From the NCBI GenBank assembly GCA_964592905.1, contig CAZQGJ010000023.1, positions 1 to 13,122 of the forward strand: DNA of 13,122 bases, read 5' to 3'. A program made the position numbers and the translations under genes. This document shows, piece after piece, positions 7,226-11,275 of the stretch. A model generated the notes under the pieces. That model worked only from the letters and a program-made list of their open reading frames with translations, did not search any database and was not told where the DNA came from. The stretch is from CAZQGJ01 sp964592905. GTDB taxonomy: Bacteria > Patescibacteriota > UBA1384 > CAYGGE01. Each line of letters begins with the position of its first letter. Position 1 is the stretch's first letter.

Positions 7226-7774
7226 ATGCCTATCGAATCTGGCCCACAATTTTTAAAACAAAAGTACGACCTCCATAATAAGCCCGAGATTGAATCGGCG
7301 GCAGATCTAAAGAACAGCTTATAGCTGAACTTCTAACCAATAATATTAATATCTCAGACTACGTTGAAAATATGATCGATAGCCCGGACTTTACTGGCCT
7401 TGAAAATCCTGAGGCAATTGATCTCGTCAGACTTAAAGTTTCCGATCTCGGCTTTACCTAAAATCCAACAATTGACCAGCTCTATGCCAAGGCTGCCGAG
7501 TTTGGTCTTGAGCTCTGTCCGTCTGAAGTCGGCCCCTGTTTACGGCTACAAGACGCTATCCAGCCATTAAACGAATATTACCGCATTGCTACAAATCACT
7601 GACCGGTTTGGCAATCCGTTCATCTTCCGCTTGGTGCGGGACGACGATGGCCTGTGGCTGCACGACGACATCGCCACTTCGGCGCGCAGGTGGGATCTCG
7701 ACCGTCAGTTTGTCTTCCGTGTCCGTAAGGTTTCTCCGGAACCTTACTCACTGAATGACTTTGAATTACCTTAG
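7226..7774 (+). pseudogene. Decayed, apparently chimeric CPR-specific family gene
   Basis: A start with a good ribosome binding site (AAGGA 7215-7219, ATG 7226) opens only 32 codons ('MPIESGPQFLKQKYDLHNKP...', TAG at 7322-7324). From about 7315 another frame continues ('QLIAELLTNNINISDYVENM', 'NPEAIDLVRLKVSDLGFT'), is cut by TAA 7459-7461, and runs on as 'NPTIDQLYAKAAEFGLELCP', 'SEVGPCLRLQ' to TGA 7600-7602. A third frame from about 7585 carries the C-terminus ('ITDRFGNPFIFRLVRDDDGL', 'WDLDRQFVFRVRK') to TAG 7772-7774. So there are at least two frameshifts and one nonsense mutation, and parts of the gene may be missing. The middle and end match the gene at 10630-11043 ('LELCPAEVGPQLRLQ'). The N-terminal piece resembles what I remember as a different CPR family, suggesting a fusion by deletion. 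No function is known for the family. Confidence 0.75.
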
Positions 7775-7775
7775 A
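7714..7775 (+). repeat. 62-bp direct repeat, copy 1 (58/62 identical to copy 2)
   Basis: Runs from CTTCCGTGTCCG to ACCTTAGA and is the last 20 codons plus stop of the 7226-7774 pseudogene ('FRVRKVSPEPYSLNDFELP'). Copy 2 is at 8526-8587, offset 812 bp, same orientation, with four mismatches at repeat positions 13, 17, 26 and 44. The two copies bracket the nucleotidyltransferase/HEPN pair. The 88 bp between this copy and the nucleotidyltransferase start hold only that gene's promoter. Confidence 0.9.
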
Positions 7776-7854
7776 GCCTCCGGCCCTTTGTTTCTTTGAT
7801 AGTTGCGGCGTAGCCTCTGGGCATTTTTTAGACCTGTATTTTCACCTCTCTTCA

Positions 7855-7863
7855 TGGTAAAAT
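7855..7863 (+). promoter_or_regulatory. Extended -10 promoter of mntA-like gene (leaderless)
   Basis: TGG-TAAAAT-GTGATT-ATG: TGn plus a 5/6 -10 box, again exactly 6 nt before the ATG at 7870, the same arrangement as at the HU gene. No convincing -35 was found at 16-18 bp. The predicted start site falls on the ATG, so the mRNA would lack a leader. Confidence 0.58.
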
Positions 7864-7869
7864 GTGATT

Positions 7870-8172
7870 ATGGGAAAAGATCAATTAAAAGAACAAGTTA
7901 TCGAAGCTATCAAAACTACACCTCACAAAGACGCTATTAAAAGTATCAGTTTGTTTGGTTCTTTTCTGCATGGTGATAATAATGAGGATAGCGATGTCGA
8001 TCTTCTCGTAGAACTCGATAGACAAAAGCCAGTCGGTTTCTTCAAATTTGTCGGTATTCAGCAGCACCTTGAAGAGAAATTAGGACGTAAGGTCGATCTT
8101 GTTACCCGTGATTCATTGAGCCGTTTTATTCGAGATAAAGTTATTAAAGAAGCTGAGAAGATCTATGGGTAA
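7870..8172 (+). CDS. mntA: MntA-type nucleotidyltransferase antitoxin
   Basis: A protein of 100 residues with the minimal nucleotidyltransferase fold. The type VII antitoxin signature GSx10DxD is exact: G30-S31, ten residues, D42-V-D44 ('LFGSFLHGDNNEDSDVDLLV'); a third acidic residue is at D76 in 'GRKVDLVTR'. Characterised MntA proteins inactivate the HEPN toxin HepT by adding AMP units to a tyrosine in its RX4HXY motif. Start: ATG 7870 is preferred; GTG 7864 in the same frame would add two residues, but the -10 box ends at 7863 and there is no ribosome binding site. The gene overlaps the HEPN frame (ATG 8165) by 8 nt, the usual linked arrangement. Local AT content is higher than in the housekeeping genes, consistent with horizontal acquisition (inference). 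Confidence 0.88.
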   Translation: MGKDQLKEQVIEAIKTTPHKDAIKSISLFGSFLHGDNNEDSDVDLLVELDRQKPVGFFKFVGIQQHLEEKLGRKVDLVTRDSLSRFIRDKVIKEAEKIYG

Positions 8173-8503
8173 AGCGAATAAGGATGATTAAGTTTATCTT
8201 GAACACATTCTAGATGCCATTGATAAAATTAATAGATATACCGTTGGGCTTACTTTTGATCTTTTTTGCCAAAACGATCTTGTTTTTGATGGAGTAGTTC
8301 GTGAACTTCAAGTAATAGGAGAGGCGGCAGTTCACCTTAGTGAAGAATTTCGTGAAGAGCATGCAGCCTTACCTTGGACTGATGCAATTGGGATGCGCAA
8401 TCAGATTGTTCATGGTTATTTTGATATTGACCAAAAAATTGTCTGGGACACGAGCCAAGAAGATCTGCCTGAACTCAAAAAGCAGATCGATAAGATTATT
8501 TAA
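8165..8503 (+). pseudogene. hepT: HepT-type HEPN (DUF86) toxin gene with early stop codon
   Basis: The frame starts at ATG 8165 inside the end of the antitoxin gene, reads 'MGKANKDD' and meets TAA at 8189-8191. The same frame then runs without further stops to TAA 8501-8503: 'VYLEHILDAIDKINRYTVG', 'LQVIGEAAVHLSEEFRE', 'AIGMRNQIVHGYFDID', 'IVWDTSQEDLPELKKQI'. This is a textbook DUF86/HEPN sequence, and the catalytic RX4HXY motif (Arg codon 8396, His 8411, Tyr 8417) is intact. Related proteins often have Lys at the stop position ('DDKVYLEHIL'), so one A-to-T change (AAA/AAG to TAA/TAG-type) would explain it. The first in-frame start codon afterwards is at 8393, too late for the domain. HepT is an RNase or tRNA-targeting toxin; here it is probably silent unless the stop is read through. 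Confidence 0.85.
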
Positions 8504-8525
8504 TAATCTTTTATTCTTGATACAG

Positions 8526-8587
8526 CTTCCGTGTCCGCAAGATTTCTCCGAAACCTTACTCACTGAATTACTTTGAATTACCTTAGA
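8526..8587 (+). repeat. 62-bp direct repeat, copy 2
   Basis: Same orientation as copy 1 (7714-7775), 58/62 identical. It still reads in one frame as 'FRVRKISPKPYSLNYFELP' plus TAG, so it is a detached C-terminal fragment of the same CPR gene family. It ends 5 bp from the CCA end of the tRNA-Arg gene. It may be the tail of a second, deleted family member or the product of a duplication during insertion of the toxin-antitoxin pair. Confidence 0.88.
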
Positions 8588-8592
8588 ATCTT

Positions 8593-8668
8593 TGGCGCCC
8601 CTGGCATGAATCGAACACACAACCTCTCCCTTAGGACGGGATCGCTCTATCCGTTGAGCTACAGGGGC
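8593..8668 (-). tRNA. tRNA-Arg (CCT)
   Basis: Full cloverleaf on the - strand. The acceptor stem GCCCCTG/CAGGGGC has 7/7 pairs; D arm GCTC...GAGC; anticodon arm ATCCC-GTCCTAA-GGGAG (first pair A-G mismatched) with anticodon CCT after T33; T arm GTGTG-TTCGATT-CATGC; discriminator G; encoded CCA (8593-8595). Reads AGG codons. Its promoter lies in the 44 bp shared with the divergent tRNA-Pro. Confidence 0.95.
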
Positions 8669-8671
8669 TTA

Positions 8672-8706
8672 CTGGCAATTATGCCTGGCTTGAGGTATGA
8701 TTGCAA
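8672..8706. promoter_or_regulatory. Bidirectional promoter of the divergent tRNA genes
   Basis: Only 44 bp separate the two tRNA genes. For tRNA-Pro: CTGGCA (8672-8677), 18 bp, TATGAT (8696-8701), giving a leader of about 5 nt. For tRNA-Arg on the - strand: TTGCAA (8701-8706), 17 bp, CATAAT (complement of 8678-8683), giving a leader of about 3 nt. The two promoters interlock face to face, so RNA polymerase could probably occupy only one at a time. Confidence 0.6.
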
Positions 8707-8712
8707 CCAGTC

Positions 8713-8787
8713 CGGGGTGTAGCGCAGTGGTAGCGCGCAGCGTTCGGGACGCTGAGGCCCGCGGTTCGAGTCCGCGTACCCCGACCA
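8713..8787 (+). tRNA. tRNA-Pro (CGG)
   Basis: Full cloverleaf. Acceptor CGGGGTG pairs with TACCCCG (last pair G-T); D arm GCGC...GCGC; anticodon arm CAGCG-TTCGGGA-CGCTG with anticodon CGG after T33; T arm CGCGG-TTCGAGT-CCGCG; discriminator A; encoded CCA (8785-8787). Starts with the C1-G72 pair usual for bacterial tRNA-Pro. Reads CCG codons. The 48 bp after it hold no clear terminator. Confidence 0.96.
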
Positions 8788-8835
8788 ATCGTTACAGTTC
8801 ATCGAGTTAATAGCGATCGTTGAGGGCTTTCACCC

Positions 8836-8864
8836 TTGACAATACGCTATTTTTTTGCTATGGT
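8836..8864 (+). promoter_or_regulatory. Near-consensus promoter of the 9060-10458 operon
   Basis: TTGACA (8836-8841, perfect -35), 17 bp, TATGGT (8859-8864), with TGC just before it (extended -10). Expected start site about 8871, 189 nt before the first large gene. Confidence 0.75.
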
Positions 8865-8870
8865 ATTGCT

Positions 8871-9041
8871 CGTCACAATAATGAAGAACATTAACAACTT
8901 ATTAAGAGATTCTCTCCAATTACTGGGTGGGTAGCGCAGAGCATATTAAGATTAGTGTTCTCTGGGCTACTCATCAGAGTAAGCACTCGACTCGGCGGAG
9001 TCATAAAATAGACGCACCCAGATCGCGCCTCGGCGCCAGTC
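8871..9041 (+). promoter_or_regulatory. Structured mRNA leader (candidate cis-regulatory RNA)
   Basis: A closing helix CTGGGTG/CACCCAG (8923-8929 with 9015-9021) encloses three hairpins: P2, GTAGCGCAGAG/CTCTGGGCTAC (8931-8941 with 8960-8970, one G-G mismatch, 18-nt loop); P3, GAGT-AAGC-ACTC (8977-8988); P4, GACTC-GGCG-GAGTC (8989-9002). A further GC-rich hairpin, GCGC-CTCG-GCGC-like, follows near 9025-9036, just before the start region. This is a four-way-junction-like fold in the 5' leader of an operon, as in riboswitches and attenuators. The class is not one I recognise. Found by eye; energies were not computed. Confidence 0.45.
8881..8934 (+). CDS. Possible 17-residue leader peptide
   Basis: ATG 8881 to TAG 8932-8934 encodes MKNINNLLRDSLQLLGG, starting about 10 nt after the predicted transcription start and ending at the foot of hairpin P2. 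A ribosome translating it would cover the 5' strand of the closing helix (8923-8929), so translation could switch the leader fold. There is no Shine-Dalgarno, and the ORF is short enough to occur by chance; the 'LLGG' ending is suggestive of double-Gly leaders but too little to name it. Confidence 0.25.
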   Translation: MKNINNLLRDSLQLLGG

Positions 9042-9059
9042 ATGGGTTGGAGATATCTG

Positions 9060-9494
9060 ATGAAGACGTACGAATACCGTCCGCAATCCTCAAGGGGGAA
9101 CGGATATACGATCATCCTGCCGGATGATGAAATGGTTTCGGCCTACGAGGATGGAAAGGGTACGCCTTGCGACCTCATGGTCGCCAAGGATGGCGGTACC
9201 ACTCTGGTAAGGGCTGTTCCAGGCCGAACCCACGTCCTCCGCTCGCTCCGGTTCTCCGGTACCTGTTCCATTGTCCGAGGAGAAGGCGAGATCTTTCTCG
9301 CCTCGTCCGGCTCTTGGTCGGGCGGTAGTAACCTCAACGGGGCAATTGCCCTCAAGCCTGGCGCAATCATGCGCCTCGGCGCAAAAGGCTCCTGGTCGTA
9401 CCTGGTCGCTGGCGACGACTACATTAGCGCGGAAGCGCACGACCCTCGTTTGTTCGAGGAGAAGGGGAGCTCTCTGTGGAAATCCCTCGCATGA
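9060..9494 (+). CDS. Orphan protein, first gene of operon
   Basis: A protein of 144 residues that I do not recognise. No signal peptide or membrane segment. It looks beta-rich, with Gly/Ser turns ('FSGTCSIVRGEGEIFLASSG', residues 66-85) and a cupin-like stretch 'ALKPGAIMRLGAKGSWSYLV' (97-116), followed by an acidic, Ser-rich tail. C37 and C69 are its only cysteines. The start at ATG 9060 is chosen because GGAG (9049-9052) lies 7 nt upstream; ATG 9042, which would add six residues, has no ribosome binding site. The end overlaps the next gene by 19 nt, so the two are translationally coupled and probably act together. The cupin remark is weak: no metal-binding HxH pattern is visible. Confidence 0.7.
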   Translation: MKTYEYRPQSSRGNGYTIILPDDEMVSAYEDGKGTPCDLMVAKDGGTTLVRAVPGRTHVLRSLRFSGTCSIVRGEGEIFLASSGSWSGGSNLNGAIALKPGAIMRLGAKGSWSYLVAGDDYISAEAHDPRLFEEKGSSLWKSLA

Positions 9495-10027
9495 TTTCCT
9501 GTTTTGATTCTTGGGCGTCACCGTACGCTCCAGAGCTGCACATCATCGGAGATAACAATCTTCTCGACCTGCTCGAAATGAGCGAGGTAGAAAAGATCGC
9601 TGGAGTGAGCATCGTCGCCGCGAAGAGCGGCAATAAGTCCTACTGGCGCGTCGGGTTCGGAGGTGAATGGGTGCTTGTAAAAGTGCCCGGGTACCTTCGC
9701 ATGGATAACTATGCTACCGGACGGCAGCCAGTGGACGGCATGAAATATTTGCCTATCCTAGCTGGGGAGTCATTTACCGGGCACATGAGCCTCGGTAAGC
9801 GTCGGACATTCTCCCGTTATGCTGTCACGATGACTAGCGAAGGCGTCACCCTGACGCCGGTTGACTTTGAGAAGTGGGGAGACCGCGCTAAAGACATTAC
9901 TGTCAATAGCGTAAACCCAACGCTCGAGCCAGCTCCAACCGCTACTCCGAAAGCGGCCGCTACTTCGGTAGTGGAGCAGGGCGAGTCCATGATGGCCATC
10001 GCGATGCGCAAGGCCGGACTCATCTAG
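9476..10027 (+). CDS. Orphan protein with Pro/Ala/Thr-rich linker
   Basis: A protein of 183 residues that I do not recognise. It has a mixed alpha/beta N-terminal part (about 20-145; 'LHIIGDNNLLDLLEMSEVEK', 'SYWRVGFGGEWVLVKVPGYL'), then a linker rich in Pro, Ala and Thr (about 147-164), and a short C-terminal amphipathic helix 'GESMMAIAMRKAGLI' that may be a docking peptide (inference). Soluble, with no membrane segment. Start: GTG 9476 is preceded by GAAGGGGAG (9461-9469) at ideal distance; ATG 9491, which overlaps the upstream stop as ATGA, would give 178 residues but has no good ribosome binding site. The overlap with the first gene indicates a tight pair. Confidence 0.7.
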   Translation: MEIPRMISCFDSWASPYAPELHIIGDNNLLDLLEMSEVEKIAGVSIVAAKSGNKSYWRVGFGGEWVLVKVPGYLRMDNYATGRQPVDGMKYLPILAGESFTGHMSLGKRRTFSRYAVTMTSEGVTLTPVDFEKWGDRAKDITVNSVNPTLEPAPTATPKAAATSVVEQGESMMAIAMRKAGLI

Positions 10028-10065
10028 TAGTGCGAGACTTTCTAGGAGTCAAGTCGTTTCAATGA

Positions 10066-10086
10066 TGAGCTTTCTAGATAAGCTCA
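10066..10086. promoter_or_regulatory. Palindrome upstream of the DUF1874-like gene
   Basis: TGAGCTT and AAGCTCA (10066-10072 and 10080-10086) form a 7-bp inverted repeat around the 7-nt TCTAGAT, which itself contains TCTAGA. No T-run follows, so it is not a simple terminator; it may be an operator or an mRNA processing hairpin. It ends 17 nt before the ribosome binding site of the next gene. Confidence 0.4.
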
Positions 10087-10116
10087 CTATCACTTCTGAT
10101 CTCAAGGAGGTTCAGG

Positions 10117-10458
10117 ATGCGATACTTTGGGTTCGCGTTGGCGGACGGAATGTTCGTGGGGGACTGCGTCATCCAGCGCAATGTCCTCACGGTGGAAGAA
10201 GTTAGGCTGGCTATCGCGCAGGGCGTTGTGCCCTGTCTGAATCCAAGCCATAAGGCGACTATCAGTGCGATGAACCAACAGTTCGGCATCGAGGTCGCGA
10301 TTCCTGACGCGCCCCCGCGCGTCAGCCTCAACGCTGGCGACAGCGTAATCGTGATGGGTGTCCGCGGCTTGCCACGCCTCACCGATCGTCACGAATACAC
10401 GGAAGAAGAGATAGCGATGGCGACGTTCATCTTCTCCGAGTATACCGTCACGGGCTGA
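10117..10458 (+). CDS. DUF1874 / STIV-B116-like protein (ring-nuclease/anti-CRISPR family relative)
   Basis: A protein of 113 residues, the length of DUF1874 proteins. The family layout is visible: N-terminal strand 'YFGFALADGM', helix 'LTVEEVRLAIAQG', then 'CLNPSHKATISAMNQQFGIE' aligning with the family's 'AIGHxST...L...GxEV', 'VSLNAGDSVIVMGVRGLPRL' aligning with 'GDxALVxxLxxRLxEG', and 'YTEEEIAMATFIFSEYTV' at the end. His45 matches the conserved His that in the viral AcrIII-1 enzymes cleaves cyclic tetra-adenylate, the type III CRISPR second messenger. The family's RLxEG acidic residue is not clearly kept, so activity is uncertain. The Shine-Dalgarno AAGGAGG (10104-10110) is the best in the window and suggests high expression. 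It is the last gene of the operon, followed by a strong terminator. Family call from remembered pattern only. Confidence 0.58.
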   Translation: MRYFGFALADGMFVGDCVIQRNVLTVEEVRLAIAQGVVPCLNPSHKATISAMNQQFGIEVAIPDAPPRVSLNAGDSVIVMGVRGLPRLTDRHEYTEEEIAMATFIFSEYTVTG

Positions 10459-10488
10459 CCAGCCCAACCTCTCAGAGGTTCTATCATG

Positions 10489-10532
10489 AGCCCCACATTC
10501 ACCAACTGGTGTATGTGGGGCTTTCTTTTTTT
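10489..10532 (+). terminator. Strong intrinsic terminator of the 9060-10458 operon
   Basis: AGCCCCACAT (10489-10498) pairs with ATGTGGGGCT; inside, CACCA pairs with TGGTG after a single T-T mismatch. TTTCTTTTTTT follows. About 15 base pairs in all. Confidence 0.93.
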
Positions 10533-10557
10533 GAAGTAAATCTCGAGAATCATAAAA

Positions 10558-10586
10558 ATATGGGGCGCACAGTGTGCGCCCCATAT
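10558..10586 (-). terminator. Intrinsic terminator of the 10630-11043 gene (perfect 14-bp palindrome)
   Basis: ATATGGGGCGCACA-G-TGTGCGCCCCATAT, perfect inverted repeat. On the - strand it is followed by TTTTTATG (complement of 10551-10558), so it terminates the gene to its right. It faces the + strand terminator 26 bp away, fully separating the two converging units. Confidence 0.85.
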
Positions 10587-10629
10587 GCGTAACCTCTCTT
10601 GTTTAGGTGGGTTGACCTGGTCGATCGGA

Positions 10630-11043
10630 CTACTGCTCTTTGTCTGGCGGCTGACAGACAAAGACGCAGATACAGTCGGCATTTAGCTCGTCTCCAAGAT
10701 AGCCGAGCTCGGTGTCTAGCAGGAGATGTCCATCGAGATTTTCGACTATGAATGCCGCTGGGCCTCTGTAGCCATCATTGAACGGCTGCATTGCGATATG
10801 TAGACACTCGCCGTCTGGTTGATCAGGGTATTGAAGCCGCAGCTGTGGCCCAACTTCGGCTGGACAGAGCTCAAGACCGCGTTGACTTGCTCTTGCATAG
10901 ACTTTCCGCCGACTGGCGCCGTTAGGAAAGCCCAGTTCACGGACAGTGATTCGGATTAACGATATCCCCTGAGGTTTGGGGGCAAGCGGTACTTTGGCGA
11001 CGGTTACTCTGTCCCATTGATTGATCTCGAAACCAGCTACCAA
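10630..11043 (-). CDS. LCPAEVGPQLRLQ-family protein of CPR bacteria, 5' end apparently frameshifted
   Basis: The stretch 'RELGFPNGASRRKVYARA', 'GLELCPAEVGPQLRLQYPDQ' and 'HIAMQPFNDGYRGPAAFIVE' marks a small soluble family that I recall as abundant in CPR genomes; function unknown. It is homologous to the pseudogene at 7226-7774. The frame from TTG 11043 (137 residues) is probably not the natural start: family-like sequence continues upstream without a start codon ('TFQLWKVIELGTHERQSLLE', to about 11110). A promoter (11172-11200), the purine-rich AAGAAAGAGAG and ATG 11144 lie upstream in another frame ('MIDVARCRRVANA'). One base missing between about 11100 and 11140 would explain this. So it is either a fresh pseudogene, a TTG-started short form, or a sequencing slip. 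The C-terminal half is divergent but stop-free. It has its own terminator at 10558-10586. Confidence 0.68.
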   Translation of the reverse strand: MVAGFEINQWDRVTVAKVPLAPKPQGISLIRITVRELGFPNGASRRKVYARASQRGLELCPAEVGPQLRLQYPDQPDGECLHIAMQPFNDGYRGPAAFIVENLDGHLLLDTELGYLGDELNADCICVFVCQPPDKEQ

Positions 11044-11171
11044 GGCTTCGAGGAGGCTCTGCCTCTCATGCGTCCCCAGCTCTATGACTTTCCAAAGTTG
11101 GAAGGTGCGTTGGCGACCCTCCGACAGCGCGCAACATCGATCATCTCTCTTTCTTAGCGCTAGATAACTGA

Positions 11172-11200
11172 TTTATAGAGGAATAAGCTGAGCTAAGCAA
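11172..11200 (-). promoter_or_regulatory. Promoter of the LCPAEVGPQLRLQ-family gene
   Basis: On the - strand: TTGCTT (complement of 11195-11200), 17 bp, TATAAA (complement of 11172-11177). Expected start about 11165, 21 nt before the ATG at 11144, which supports that ATG as the ancestral start. Confidence 0.62.
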
Positions 11201-11214
11201 GGCAGCTAAGAGAC

Positions 11215-11248
11215 AAAAAACATCCCGTCGTCGTCTGACGCCGGGATG
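11215..11248 (-). terminator. Intrinsic terminator of the 11276-12103 gene
   Basis: On the - strand: CATCCCG paired with CGGGATG, an inner CGTC-AGAC-GACG stem, then TTTTTT (complement of 11215-11220). It lies 27 nt after the stop codon and just before the next gene's promoter. Confidence 0.92.
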
Positions 11249-11275
11249 TAGAGGTGGAACGTCGGACTTGACGCT

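Noticed and set aside
7775..7857. Possible terminator GCC-TCTG-GGC-ATTTTTT after the pseudogene
   Set aside because: The stem is only three base pairs, too short to support.
8713..8787. tRNA-Pro or tRNA-Arg 3' end as an attachment site of an integrated element
   Set aside because: No second copy of either tRNA 3' end was seen in the window, and no integrase gene is present.
8960..8990. CTGATGAG on the - strand, resembling the core of a hammerhead ribozyme
   Set aside because: The stem that would follow (complement of P2) is not followed by the required GAAA, and no matching cleavage-site strand is present.
9090..9521. Long open frame on the - strand opposite the first orphan gene
   Set aside because: No ribosome binding site or promoter for it; the + strand frames have ribosome binding sites, a promoter, a terminator and overlapping gene order.
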